Shown here: positions 1 to 7,661 of the stretch, in pieces
Layout: every line of letters starts with the position of its first letter
How positions within the stretch are numbered: position 1 is the first letter of the stretch
Origin: an uncultured bacterium
Lineage (GTDB): Bacteria > Bacillota > Clostridia > Oscillospirales > Ruminococcaceae
DNA length: 51,691 nt
NCBI GenBank assembly: GCA_934875375.1
Contig: CAKXHL010000016.1
Span: 1-51,691, forward strand
Direction: 5' to 3'
The notes under the pieces: generated by a model
Database searches by the model: none
What the model was told of the DNA's origin: nothing
Seen by the model: only the letters and a program-made list of their open reading frames with translations
Translations under genes and position numbers: made by a program

Positions 1-275
1 AAAAAGTGCGTATCAAGGTACGCCTGACCGAAGAAGAAAAAGAGAAATTGGAGCGCAACAGCGCCCTATGCGGACTGACCCAAAGCGAGTATGTCCGCCA
101 GCTATGCCGGGGTATTCACCCAAAGCCAAAGCCGCTGGATGTATTTTGGCAGCTGATGGACGAACTATACAAGGCTCATTCCGACCTAAAAGAATGTGCC
201 AAGTACGAGCCGTCCGCCCTTGAACTCTGCACCGAGATCGAACGGCTGGTGCTGGACTTGCAGGAGGCGATCTGA
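1..275 (+). CDS. MobC-like relaxosome protein, 5' end cut by window
   Basis: Basic, helix-rich protein of about 90 visible residues, with the Leu/Glu pattern typical of MobC, an accessory protein that helps a relaxase open oriT DNA. It begins VRIKVRLTEEEKEKLE and has the S-E-Y-V-R ribbon-helix-helix-like segment near residue 30. The frame is open to the window edge, so the true start probably lies upstream; the GTG at 6 is only the first in-window candidate. Its TGA overlaps the ATG of the relaxase (274-277), the usual mobC-relaxase coupling. It looks intact where visible, but the genes after it are broken, so it is probably a relic. The family call is from pattern and position. Confidence 0.7.
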   Translation, partial: KVRIKVRLTEEEKEKLERNSALCGLTQSEYVRQLCRGIHPKPKPLDVFWQLMDELYKAHSDLKECAKYEPSALELCTEIERLVLDLQEAI

Positions 276-1043
276 TGGCGACGACTTCTCTTTGGCACAT
301 CGAAGGCCGCTTAAAAGACCTCATCGACTATGTAGAAAATCCCGAAAAGACGAAGGCGAAAATATCGGAGCTGCAAGACCTCTATAATGTGTTCACCTAT
401 GTCCAGCGCCCGGAGGCCACGCAGGAGGGCGAGTATGTCACCGCCCTCAACTGCCTGAAGGAAACTGCTCTGCGGCAGATGATCCTCACCAAGAAGCGCT
501 ACGGTAAGACAGACGGGTATATCGCTTGGCATGGATATCAGAGCTTTAAGCCGGAGGAAGTCACACCGCAGCTCGCCCACGAGATTGGCGTGAAGCTGGC
601 AAAGGAGATGTGGGGCGACCGCTTTGAGATCATCGTCACCACCCACCTCGACAAGGAGCATATCCACTGCCACTTCTGCTTTAATTCCGTGTCCTTTCGG
701 GATGGCGGCAAGTACAACTATTTCAAAACAGAGCAACAGCGTCTGCGAGAAGCCTCAGACCGACTTTGCCGGGAATATGGCTTGTCCGTCATCGAAAAGC
801 CCCGTAAAGCACCCTCCCGTCCGGTATGGCTGGATGAGAAAAGCGGCAAGCCCACCCGCTACAATGTCTACCGTGCCGATGTGCAGGAGGCAATGGAGTT
901 CAGCAGAACCCCACTATCTGCGGCGCAAAGGGTATGTGACCGACTTCACGGGCAAGCACTGGAAACTCCGCCTGCCCCAATACGAGCATTTCACAAGGCT
1001 GGACACGCTGGATGAACGGTGGACGCCAGAGAACATCCGTCTC
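275..1043 (+). pseudogene. Relaxase (MobA/VirD2-like) fragment, frameshifted and truncated
   Basis: The N-terminal part is a mobilization relaxase: MATTSLWHIEGRLKDL, a VENPEKT segment, and the metal-binding motif HLDKEHIHCHF near residue 130. Such proteins nick oriT and stay attached to the transferred strand. The original frame runs to about base 908. From there the relaxase sequence (YLRRKGYVTDFTGKHW onward) continues in another frame, so a small indel lies near 905-915. At about 1043 the homology stops at ENIRL and a recombinase C-terminus begins in a third frame. Both lesions are read from the translations. The protein cannot be functional as it stands. It is the inner boundary of a large internal deletion in an old mobilizable element. 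Confidence 0.85.
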
Positions 1044-1629
1044 GGCCGATGTGCCTCTTTCGGTAATCGTCGGGCATATGCAGCGCATCCTGCTGAATGT
1101 GCAGGCCTTTGAGAAGGAGTTTGCCTGCAAACAGATGAACTGCTACACGGAGGATAAGAAAAAGCAGCTTGCAGCCAAGCGTCGGGAACTATCCAAGGCG
1201 AAGAAGCGTATTGCGGAGATCGATGCCCTGATTCAGAAAATCTATGAAGATAATGCCGGCGGCAAGCTGTCCGATGAGCGCTACGCCACCCTGTCCCGGT
1301 CCTATGAGGAGGAGCAGAAAATTCTGAAAGCCGCTGTGCCGGAAATGCAGTCTTTCTTGGAAACTGAGACAGACAAAACCGAGAACTTGCAGTGCTTCGT
1401 TCAGAAGGTCACGCAGATCACGGAGCTGAAAGTGTTGACGCCGGAGCTGATTCACGAGTTCGTGGATAAAATCGTGGTGTATGCGCCCAGATACCTCGAC
1501 GGCAAGCGAGTGCAGCTTTTAGATATCTATTACAGCGGCGTGGGCATTCTCCACGAGCTGAACCCGGAGGAGATGGAAGAAGCCTTCCAGCGACACCTTG
1601 CAGAGCGTAACAAAGAGAAAACGGCGTAA
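1044..1629 (+). pseudogene. C-terminal remnant of a large serine recombinase (DUF4368-type tail)
   Basis: About 195 residues resembling the C-terminal part of Tn4451/TnpX-like large serine recombinases: a long charged coiled coil (KKKQLAAKRRELSKAKKRI onward), then ITELKVLTPELIHEFVDKIVVY and a short tail typical of DUF4368. The resolvase domain with the catalytic serine, the recombinase domain and the zinc ribbon are all absent. The nominal frame opens at 1012 inside relaxase-derived DNA, so the start is artificial. Recombinase genes of these elements usually end a few tens of bases from the element boundary, so host DNA probably resumes between about 1640 and 1690. Confidence 0.8.
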
Positions 1630-1689
1630 CCGCAAAGGCTACACCGTTTCAAAGAAACAAATTTAATTGAGATACAAGAGCCGCCTTGG

Positions 1690-1735
1690 GGCACCTTCCT
1701 TACGGAGGGTGCCTCAAAATCCGTCCTCTTTTTTT
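1690..1735 (+). terminator. Possible rho-independent terminator
   Basis: Ten-base arms (GGCACCTTCC and GGAGGGTGCC, one mismatch) around a TTAC loop at 1690-1713, followed about 12 bases later by a T-rich run to 1735. The T tract is farther from the stem than usual. It lies between converging transcription units and would best serve the plus-strand remnant. Confidence 0.35.
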
Positions 1736-1748
1736 ACCGAAAGGAAAA

Positions 1749-2747
1749 TTATTTCAACGCTTCTTCTACTGCAACCGCGCAGGCAACGGTGGCGCCAACC
1801 ATGGGGTTGTTGCCCATACCGATCAGGCCCATCATTTCTACGTGAGCAGGTACGGAGGAAGAACCGGCAAACTGCGCGTCGCCATGCATACGGCCCATGG
1901 AGTCGGTCAAGCCGTAAGAAGCGGGGCCGGCAGCCACGTTGTCCGGATGCAGGGTACGGCCGGTGCCGCCGCCAGAAGCAACAGAGAAGTATTTTACGCC
2001 GTTCTCGCCAGCCCATTTTTTGTAGGTACCGGCAACCAGATGCTGGAAGCGGGTGGGGTTGGTGGAGTTACCGGTGATGGAAACGTCAACTTTCTCTTTT
2101 TTCATGATGGCAACGCCTTCGAGCACGTCGTTGGCGCCATAGCAGCGAACTTTTGCTTTGTCGCCCTCGGAGAAGGGAACTTCGCGGACAACTTTCAGAT
2201 CGCCGGTGGTGAAGTCATACTCGGTCTCCACATAGGTGAAGCCGTTGATTCTGGAGATGATATACGCCGCGTCTTTTCCCAAGCCGTTGAGGATAACCCG
2301 CAGGGGTTTCTTTCTGGCTTTGTTGGCGGTTCTGGCGATACCGATCGCGCCTTCCGCAGCGGCGAAGGACTCATGTCCTGCCAAAAAGCAGAAGCAGTCG
2401 GTCTCTTCTCTTAACAGCATGGCACCCAGGTTACCATGACCCAAGCCAACCGCTCTTTGCTCCGCAACGGAACCGGGGATGCAGAATGCCTGCAGGCCCA
2501 GGCCGATGGCCTCGGAAGCGTCGGCCGCAACTTTGCAGCCTTTTTTCAGCGCGATGGCGGTGCCCAGGGTATATGCCCAGCAGGCGTTCTCAAATGCGAT
2601 GGGCTGTACGCCTTTGACAATCTCTTCTACATTGATGCCATGCTCTTTGCAAAGCGCGTCGGCATCCTCAAGGGTTTTCCAACCATATTCAGCAAGACAT
2701 GCCTCGATTTTCGGCATTCTTCTTTCCTGACCTTCAAATTTTGCCAT
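1749..2747 (-). CDS. GGGtGRT family protein
   Basis: 332 residues. The family signature SGGGTGRTLHPDN is seen near residue 270, and the C-terminus (GNNPMVGATVACAVAVEEAL) also fits. The family occurs in anaerobes beside NifU-like scaffold genes; its biochemical role is not established, and involvement in Fe-S or metal-cofactor handling is inferred only from neighbourhood. Start ATG at 2747 has an AAAGGAGGT ribosome site nine bases upstream. It is the second gene of a two-gene operon, 31 bases after the scaffold gene. No signal peptide or membrane segment is visible, so it is cytoplasmic. The gene looks intact. Confidence 0.9.
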   Translation of the reverse strand: MAKFEGQERRMPKIEACLAEYGWKTLEDADALCKEHGINVEEIVKGVQPIAFENACWAYTLGTAIALKKGCKVAADASEAIGLGLQAFCIPGSVAEQRAVGLGHGNLGAMLLREETDCFCFLAGHESFAAAEGAIGIARTANKARKKPLRVILNGLGKDAAYIISRINGFTYVETEYDFTTGDLKVVREVPFSEGDKAKVRCYGANDVLEGVAIMKKEKVDVSITGNSTNPTRFQHLVAGTYKKWAGENGVKYFSVASGGGTGRTLHPDNVAAGPASYGLTDSMGRMHGDAQFAGSSSVPAHVEMMGLIGMGNNPMVGATVACAVAVEEALK

Positions 2748-2778
2748 GTGAGTTTACCTCCTTTTCTTATGATCCCGA

Positions 2779-3471
2779 TTATTCTTCACGCGGGTCGATA
2801 TATTTGGCGGCGCCTTCGTAACGGCCGTAGGTGCCAACGTTTTTGTCATATGCGGTTTTGGGATCCACGCCGTGACGGATGTCTTCCAGCATTTTGCCTA
2901 CGCGGACAAATTTGTAGCCGATTACCTCGTTGTTGGAATCCAGGGCCAGAGACAGGATATAGCCCTCGGCCATTTCCATGTAGCGAACGCCTTTTTTGGA
3001 GGTGGAGAAAATGGTGCCGACCTGAGAACGCAGGCCTTTGCCCAAATCTTCCAGTCCGGCGCCGATGGGCAAACCGTCTTCAGAGAACGCAGTTTGGGTT
3101 CTGCCGTAAACAATCTGCAAGAACAGCTCTCTCATAGCAACGTTGATTGCGTCGCACACCAGGTCGGTGTTCAGCGCTTCGAGCAGGGTTTTCTTCGGCA
3201 GAATCTCAGCGGCCATTGCAGCGGAATGGGTCATGCCGGAACAGCCGATGGTCTCGACCAGCGCCTCCTCGATAATACCGTTTTTCACGTTCAGGGTCAG
3301 TTTGCAGGTACCCTGCTGGGGCGCGCACCAGCCGATACCGTGAGTCAAACCGGAGATGTCGGAAATCTGATAGGCTTTTACCCATCTGCCTTCTTCCGGA
3401 ATGGGCGCGGGACCGTGGTTGGGACCTTTGGTAACAGGGCACATTCTCTCTACTTCATGAGAATAGTTCAT
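2779..3471 (-). CDS. NifU/IscU-like Fe-S cluster scaffold protein
   Basis: 230 residues. An IscU-like core has a conserved cysteine in TIGCSGMTHSAAMAAE (near residue 77) and another in GIGWCAPQQGTC (near 50-56), consistent with a scaffold on which Fe-S clusters are built. It is longer than classical IscU and has a C-terminal extension ending in ...GAAKYIDPREE, as in the variants paired with GGGtGRT proteins. It is the first gene of the operon, preceded by a clear promoter at 3529-3557. Placed beside a hydrogenase cluster, it may help supply Fe-S enzymes, but that link is inference. Confidence 0.85.
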   Translation of the reverse strand: MNYSHEVERMCPVTKGPNHGPAPIPEEGRWVKAYQISDISGLTHGIGWCAPQQGTCKLTLNVKNGIIEEALVETIGCSGMTHSAAMAAEILPKKTLLEALNTDLVCDAINVAMRELFLQIVYGRTQTAFSEDGLPIGAGLEDLGKGLRSQVGTIFSTSKKGVRYMEMAEGYILSLALDSNNEVIGYKFVRVGKMLEDIRHGVDPKTAYDKNVGTYGRYEGAAKYIDPREE

Positions 3472-3528
3472 TGCGGTTCTCCTTTCGGTTTTCTATATTC
3501 TGTATGCATTTTACTCATACCTGCCCAT

Positions 3529-3557
3529 ATTATAACGAATCGGACAAGGATTATCAA
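3529..3557 (-). promoter_or_regulatory. Sigma-A-type promoter of the NifU-like/GGGtGRT operon
   Basis: On the minus strand, TTGATA (3552-3557), a 17-base spacer and TATAAT (3529-3534), about 58 bases before the scaffold gene start. Spacing and hexamers are near consensus. Confidence 0.75.
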
Positions 3558-3683
3558 GAGATTTCTGCCAATTTGTGAAGGGTTTGACAATAAAAACGCT
3601 GGTCTTTCTCTTTGGGCCGTAAGGCAAAAACCTTTTTCAAAAGCAGATTTTGGAGTGCGGCACGCCATTTTTCAAGCTGGTGG

Positions 3684-3869
3684 TCAGACAGACGCAAACC
3701 AACGCAGCAGGCAGAACACCAGCAACAGGGAAAACAGGACCATAAACAGATAGCCCAGCTTTTTCAGCTTTGGTTTTTCCTTGTAATAGGCAACAACGGG
3801 AAAGGTCAGCCCCAGTCCAAACAGCACTACCAGGAAAAAAACCATAGCCTGTGCAAACGAATCGGTCAT
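3684..3869 (-). CDS. Small two-helix membrane protein of unknown function
   Basis: 61 residues, MTDSFAQAMVFFLVVLFG..., with two hydrophobic helices (about residues 8-28 and 39-58) separated by a basic loop (YYKEKPKLKKL). Start ATG at 3869 is chosen because AGGAGG lies eight bases upstream; a longer reading from 3902 has no such site. It follows the PHP-domain gene on the same strand after about 55 bases, so the two may be co-transcribed. I do not recognise the family. The two-helix hairpin topology is a prediction by eye. Confidence 0.7.
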   Translation of the reverse strand: MTDSFAQAMVFFLVVLFGLGLTFPVVAYYKEKPKLKKLGYLFMVLFSLLLVFCLLRWFASV

Positions 3870-3923
3870 TTTGCAATCCTCCTGCGCGCCGCTGCCGTCC
3901 ATTTTTTACGCGGCGCTTTTTTG

Positions 3924-4625
3924 TTAGTATAACCCCAGCGTGTGTCTGAAATTGTTACAGAACAGAAAATTTTCTCCCTGGGAAATATCCCAAAGATAAT
4001 GAGCGTCGGAACTGTGCAGCACCAGAAGGTCTGCAAATCCCGGAATCTGTGAAGCCAGCTGCTCCACGTTTTCCCGGCAGGCGATTTCTACCGTCGAAAA
4101 GCCCCAGTGGGCAGAAAAATATCCCAAGTTGGAAAAAACGCTGGTGGAGCTTTTATCAATGTGGGCTGGATAGCAGATGCCCCCGAACCGGCGCACCAGA
4201 GGAACCACCTCCTCAATGGAAATGGCAGTGGCGTTAATCAAAAGATACGGCTCATAGCCGATGATTTCATCGGCCGCGTTTAAAATCCGCTGCTCGCCAA
4301 AAATCTCCGGCCGGTTTTTCACCGGCGGCAGGTGATCATGCACATAGGCGTCAAACGCCATTGCCTGCTCCAGCTGCCCAAACAGACAGATCACATGCAC
4401 CTCTTCACTGGTGCACAGCTCCATGCCGGGAATCAGATCAATGGGCAGCTCTTTTGCCACTTCCACCGCGGCCGGGCAGTTTTTACAGCTGTTATGGTCG
4501 GTGATCGCCATGACCTGGATTCCACCCAGCACCGCCATGTTGAGCATATTGTTGACCGTCATATCGTTGTCGCCGCAAGGGGATAACGCCGAATGGGTAT
4601 GCAGATCGTAAATCACTTTTTCCAT
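3924..4625 (-). CDS. PHP-domain metal-dependent phosphoesterase
   Basis: 233 residues. PHP motifs are in order: DLHTHSALSPCGDNDM (residues about 6-21), AITDHNSC (about 43), GMELCTSEEVH (about 67), AHIDKS (about 157) and SSDAH near the C-terminus. The histidines and aspartates bind the metals that hydrolyse phosphoester bonds; the substrate is unknown. Start ATG at 4625 is chosen for the AAAGGAG site before it, dropping an 11-residue upstream extension. Genes of this kind recur beside DRTGG proteins and hydrogenases in Clostridia, so a role in hydrogenase-linked signalling is plausible but unproven. A strong terminator separates it from the DRTGG gene upstream, so it needs its own promoter or read-through. 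Confidence 0.85.
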   Translation of the reverse strand: MEKVIYDLHTHSALSPCGDNDMTVNNMLNMAVLGGIQVMAITDHNSCKNCPAAVEVAKELPIDLIPGMELCTSEEVHVICLFGQLEQAMAFDAYVHDHLPPVKNRPEIFGEQRILNAADEIIGYEPYLLINATAISIEEVVPLVRRFGGICYPAHIDKSSTSVFSNLGYFSAHWGFSTVEIACRENVEQLASQIPGFADLLVLHSSDAHYLWDISQGENFLFCNNFRHTLGLY

Positions 4626-4644
4626 AACTGCCGCTCCTTTCCAA

Positions 4645-4690
4645 TCCAAAAAAAGCATACGCCGCCGGGGAAATCCCGGCGGCGTATGGC
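4645..4690 (-). terminator. Rho-independent terminator after the DRTGG/hydrogenase-like operon
   Basis: A 14-bp stem (arms CATACGCCGCCGGG and its complement) with a short loop at 4656-4688. On the minus strand it is followed by seven T. It ends the operon that starts at 7184. Confidence 0.85.
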
Positions 4691-4695
4691 AGCTG

Positions 4696-5040
4696 TCAAC
4701 CCTCCAGCAGCCGCTGGATCAAAAGCCCGGTATCAAAAATCGGGTAAGGCGAGCGCAGCACCGGCACATCCTGCCCGTCGGCCCGGGTACACGCTTCCCC
4801 GTCCAGCGCGGCGTTTTCTGCCAGCACAATACAGGCAGTGTCCGCCAGCACGGCCACCGCTATCGCGTTGACATTCCCCATCACCGTAATCCAGGCACAA
4901 TCCGCCGGGGCGCGGCCCATGACAAAACTCAACAGGTCGCAGCAGAATACCCGGCCCGCCTCACGATCCAGAGCACCCGCTCCGGCCAGCACCGAAAAAC
5001 CGCATTTCTCCGCTATCTGGCGGACGGTAACTTTTTTCAT
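4696..5040 (-). CDS. DRTGG-type regulatory protein (second copy)
   Basis: 114 residues, MKKVTVRQIAEKCGFSVLAGAG..., resembling the small stand-alone DRTGG-domain proteins found with clostridial hydrogenase genes. The domain is thought to bind a small ligand, but its exact role is unknown. Start ATG at 5040 is preferred because GGAGGG lies just upstream; the longer frame would run into the hydrogenase-like gene. Last gene before the terminator at 4645-4690. Cysteines are present (CC in VFCCDLL, C in DCAWITVMGN) but form no obvious cluster motif. It differs in sequence from the first DRTGG gene at 6834, so the pair is an old duplication or two subtypes. Confidence 0.75.
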   Translation of the reverse strand: MKKVTVRQIAEKCGFSVLAGAGALDREAGRVFCCDLLSFVMGRAPADCAWITVMGNVNAIAVAVLADTACIVLAENAALDGEACTRADGQDVPVLRSPYPIFDTGLLIQRLLEG

Positions 5041-5074
5041 TTCGACTTCCCTCCGGCAATCGTCCAGGGCCAGG

Positions 5075-6388
5075 TCAATCCCGGCCATCTTCTTTAAAGG
5101 TATCAGGGATCTTTCCCTCCAGCTCCGCAATCGAGCTGGCGAGGGATTTCATTTTATCTTTCAGCAGGAATACGCAGGCGTCCGGCGTATTATAGCCGCG
5201 AACCACGTCTTCCGCAAGCGCCTTACAACTGGGCGCGCCGCAGGCAGCGCAATCCAACCCGCTGAACATATGGGAAATCGCTTCGATCTGGCCCAGTTTC
5301 TTCAGCGCCACGGTAATATCCTCATCTAGCTGCAGCACCGGCTCGTACTGGATTTCCGTATCAAACTTCATCTGGCGGGGAATCCCATCCCCCACCCGGT
5401 TGCAGGATACCGGCAGGTATTTGCGCACCCGCTTGAGCTTTGCTTTGGCAATATAGGGATTTTCCACCGTCAGCACCCCGCCGACACATCCGCCGGCACA
5501 GGCGTTCAGCTCCACAAAATCTACTGAACCCAGCTTTTCATCCTCCAGATCCTCCAACACGCGGATGACGTTTTCAATGCCGTCTGCCGCCAGATACCGG
5601 TCATTGAGCAGCGCTGCCGACTCTCCGCCGGAAGAACCCCAGCCAATGCCCATCCGCCCGGAACTTAAATATTCTTCCGGCGCACCGACTTCTTCTTTCA
5701 TAAAGCTAAGCATCTTCGGATAGACATCCCGAATCGCGACCACCGCATCGATGGCGCTTTTTTTGGTGCCAAGCGGCATTTTAACCGCCGTGACCTTCGC
5801 CGCACAAGGGGAAATAAAAATACAGCCGATCTTCTCAGCCGGAAGGCCAGTGCGCTCCATTGCCTCTTTTTTGGCTAACCGCGCGGCCACCTCCACTGGC
5901 GCCTGCAGCGGCAGAATATGGCGGATTAGATCCGGAAAGCGGACTCTGATCAGCCGCACCACCGCCGGACAGGCAGAGCTGATAACCGGGCGGGGCAGCT
6001 GCCCTTCGCTGAGCATTTTGCGGGTGGCGTCACTGACCAGCTCCGCTGCACGGGACACTTCAAAAATATCGTCAAAGCCCATGTCGATTAAAGCGCGCAG
6101 AATAATCTCCACGTCGTCAAGATTATTGAACTGGCCATACAGGCTGGGTGCCGGCAGGGCCACCGTATATTCGTATTGGTCCATCACTGAAAGAGGATCG
6201 AAAATCGGTTTTTTTGCATGGTGCGGGCAGATACGGATACATTCCCCACAGTCGATGCACCGGTCGGACAGGATCTTTGCCTTGCCGTCCCGCACCCGGA
6301 TTGCCTCGGTAGGGCAGCGCTTGACGCAGTTGATGCAGCCGTGGCACAAGTCCCGATCCAAGGTCACCGAATGGAAAAACTCGCTCAC
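5075..6388 (-). CDS. Sensory-type [FeFe]-hydrogenase homologue with ferredoxin and C-terminal Fe-S domains
   Basis: 437 residues. Two N-terminal 4Fe-4S motifs (CHGCINCVKRCP near 15, CIDCGECIRICP near 43) are followed by an H-cluster-like domain. Loop 1 reads SSACPAVVRLI, with Ala where catalytic enzymes have the proton-relay Cys of TSCCP. Loop 2 reads SPCAAKVTAVK and loop 3 reads LNACAGGCVGG, so the cluster-binding cysteines are kept but the surrounding catalytic residues are changed. A C-terminal CAACGAPSCKALAEDV motif adds another Fe-S site, as in RnfB. No PAS domain is present, unlike classical HydS. Stop and start overlap the preceding ATPase gene by four bases. Best read as a redox or hydrogen sensor, not a main hydrogenase; that role is inferred. 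Confidence 0.85.
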   Translation of the reverse strand: MSEFFHSVTLDRDLCHGCINCVKRCPTEAIRVRDGKAKILSDRCIDCGECIRICPHHAKKPIFDPLSVMDQYEYTVALPAPSLYGQFNNLDDVEIILRALIDMGFDDIFEVSRAAELVSDATRKMLSEGQLPRPVISSACPAVVRLIRVRFPDLIRHILPLQAPVEVAARLAKKEAMERTGLPAEKIGCIFISPCAAKVTAVKMPLGTKKSAIDAVVAIRDVYPKMLSFMKEEVGAPEEYLSSGRMGIGWGSSGGESAALLNDRYLAADGIENVIRVLEDLEDEKLGSVDFVELNACAGGCVGGVLTVENPYIAKAKLKRVRKYLPVSCNRVGDGIPRQMKFDTEIQYEPVLQLDEDITVALKKLGQIEAISHMFSGLDCAACGAPSCKALAEDVVRGYNTPDACVFLLKDKMKSLASSIAELEGKIPDTFKEDGRD

Positions 6389-6837
6389 GACACAGCCTCC
6401 TCCTGCGGGTGGGTAAACACGGTCATAGAAACAGTGGTTCCAACCCCTACGGTGCTCTCGATTTTCATCTCATCGGTATATTTCTTCATATTGGGCAGAC
6501 CCATTCCGGCACCAAAACCCAGGGAGCGTACATCGTCCGGAGCAGTGGACCATCCCGCCTGCATGGCAAGAGAAATGTCCCGAATACCGGGTCCCTGATC
6601 CTTGAGGACCATACGGACCGCATCGGGGGCAATATCCACATCAATCTGCCCACCGCCGGCGTGGATGACCATATTGATTTCGCCCTCGTACATGGCGATG
6701 GCCACGTTGCGAATGATATCCGGCGCCAGGCCCACCTGCTTCAGCGCCTTTTTAATGCTGCTGGAGGCCTCTCCTGCGCGGGTGAAATCATCGCCGGGAA
6801 CATCATAATGAAAAGAAATGGTCTGGCTCACTTTCAT
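6385..6837 (-). CDS. Anti-sigma-regulatory-factor-like ATP-binding protein
   Basis: 150 residues with a GHKL ATPase fold: the N box in AMYEGEINMVIHAGG (residues about 50-64), G1 in KDQGPGIRD (about 80), and G2 in GFGAGMGLPNMKKYTDEM (about 108-125). It has no phosphoacceptor or transmembrane region, so it resembles RsbW/SpoIIAB-type serine kinases rather than a full histidine kinase. It overlaps both neighbours by ATGA (6834-6837 and 6385-6388), which implies coupled translation with DRTGG protein 1 and the hydrogenase-like sensor. Together they look like a signalling module; the protein it phosphorylates, if any, is not evident here. Confidence 0.8.
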   Translation of the reverse strand: MKVSQTISFHYDVPGDDFTRAGEASSSIKKALKQVGLAPDIIRNVAIAMYEGEINMVIHAGGGQIDVDIAPDAVRMVLKDQGPGIRDISLAMQAGWSTAPDDVRSLGFGAGMGLPNMKKYTDEMKIESTVGVGTTVSMTVFTHPQEEAVS

Positions 6838-7184
6838 TCGCAGCCTCCCCTCAGCCCATTTTCGTACAAAAGCCCGCAGGCAGTAAACATCCGCTGGCCG
6901 CAGGAAAGCAGCGCAATTCCCCGCTCCTCAGCCAATCCGATCATGGATGGGTCGGGCATTTTACCCCGGACAAACACAATACAGACAATATCCATCATTT
7001 CGGCGGTACGGATCACCTGCGGATTGACCAGCCCCGTCAAAAGCACCGCCTGATCCTTGACAAAGGCCAGCACGTCGCTCATCATATCGCTGCCGCAGGC
7101 TGTGTGCACCTCGTGGGAAAGCATTTCCTCATCGGCCCAGAGAATTTCTGCATGTAGAATATTCTTAATATCTTGAATCGTCAT
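6834..7184 (-). CDS. DRTGG-type regulatory protein (first copy)
   Basis: 116 residues, MTIQDIKNILHAEILWADEEM..., ending ...CGLLYENGLRGGCE. The sequence TACGSDMMSDVLAF followed by VLLTGLVNPQVIRTAEMMD is characteristic of the small DRTGG proteins of clostridial hydrogenase loci. Start ATG at 7184 has AGGAGGG seven bases upstream; the longer frame to 7439 has no ribosome site and crosses the promoter region. First gene of the minus-strand operon, divergent from the hydrogenase structural operon, which suggests joint control from the shared intergenic region. Confidence 0.8.
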   Translation of the reverse strand: MTIQDIKNILHAEILWADEEMLSHEVHTACGSDMMSDVLAFVKDQAVLLTGLVNPQVIRTAEMMDIVCIVFVRGKMPDPSMIGLAEERGIALLSCGQRMFTACGLLYENGLRGGCE

Positions 7185-7202
7185 ATTTGCCCTCCTGTTC
7201 CC

Positions 7203-7208
7203 ATTATA
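7203..7208 (-). promoter_or_regulatory. -10 element of the DRTGG operon
   Basis: TATAAT on the minus strand, about 20 bases before the DRTGG start. I see no good -35 at 16-18 bases upstream, so this promoter may need an activator. Confidence 0.5.
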
Positions 7209-7395
7209 ATAGGTATCAGAGCCGGTGATTTTGCCGCAAAACCAGGAAGCGGACAATCCCGGTAGCATACCAGTCAAAAAAGCCGGACTTTCTCCCCTTT
7301 TTTTGGATATTATACCATATCCCGCCGGCAAGAACAAGGCGCCAGCCCAGCTCTTTCCTGCTTTTTCCGGATGGTGTGGAAAATATACTAAAATT

Positions 7396-7424
7396 TTTGT
7401 TGTGTTTTTTGGAATATCAACAAA
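7396..7424. repeat. Inverted repeat between divergent hydrogenase promoters
   Basis: Arms TTTGTTG (7396-7402) and CAACAAA (7418-7424) around 15 bases, in the AT-rich part of the divergent intergenic region, about 65 bases upstream of the hydrogenase -10. It could be a regulator site. The spacing does not match the compact Rex operator. Confidence 0.35.
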
Positions 7425-7472
7425 TTTCGTAATATTCATCGAAACATGGTGGATTTTGTCGTCCAGTCCTGT

Positions 7473-7478
7473 TATAAT
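7473..7478 (+). promoter_or_regulatory. -10 element of the hydrogenase operon
   Basis: TATAAT preceded by TGT, with no convincing -35 hexamer at 17 bases. The predicted transcript start (about 7485) lies just before the structured leader. Confidence 0.55.
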
Positions 7479-7485
7479 TTTAACC

Positions 7486-7661
7486 AGTCTAGAAGCATAA
7501 GGATTTTTGCGTCCAAAAAACCGCTTGGCACTGGGAGAAACGGTTAAAAAAGGGGCAGCGGCCGGTGGTGGTCCGATTTCGCACCTTATGCAGATAGAGG
7601 AGGGCTCCGGGGGAGTCCGGAAACAATAATTTTGCCGTTTTACGGCGGAACGGAGGTTTTC
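7486..7661 (+). promoter_or_regulatory. Structured 5' leader of the hydrogenase operon
   Basis: GCATAAGG (7495-7502) and CCTTATGC (7584-7591) form a perfect 8-bp closing stem, extended inward by GCG/CGC across an internal loop. Inside it, AACCG (7519-7523) pairs with CGGTT (7541-7545) over a 17-base loop. After the closing stem come a hairpin GGGCTCC/GGAGTCC (7602-7618) and a short GCCG/CGGC hairpin just before the GGAGG ribosome site. A closed multi-branch domain starting about ten bases from the predicted transcript start, then a downstream hairpin, is the layout of a riboswitch or protein-bound leader. I recognise no known class. The upstream part of the intergenic region (7209-7472) holds the inverted repeat and no gene. 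Confidence 0.5.

Noticed and set aside
3889..3922. GCGCCGC / GCGGCGC hairpin followed by six T on the plus strand
   Set aside because: No plus-strand gene precedes it and the loop is 17 bases, so it is probably chance in GC-rich DNA.
7396..7424. Rex (NADH sensor) operator
   Set aside because: Arms resemble TTGTTA/TAACAA, but the spacing is 15 bases rather than the compact Rex layout; kept only as an unnamed inverted repeat.
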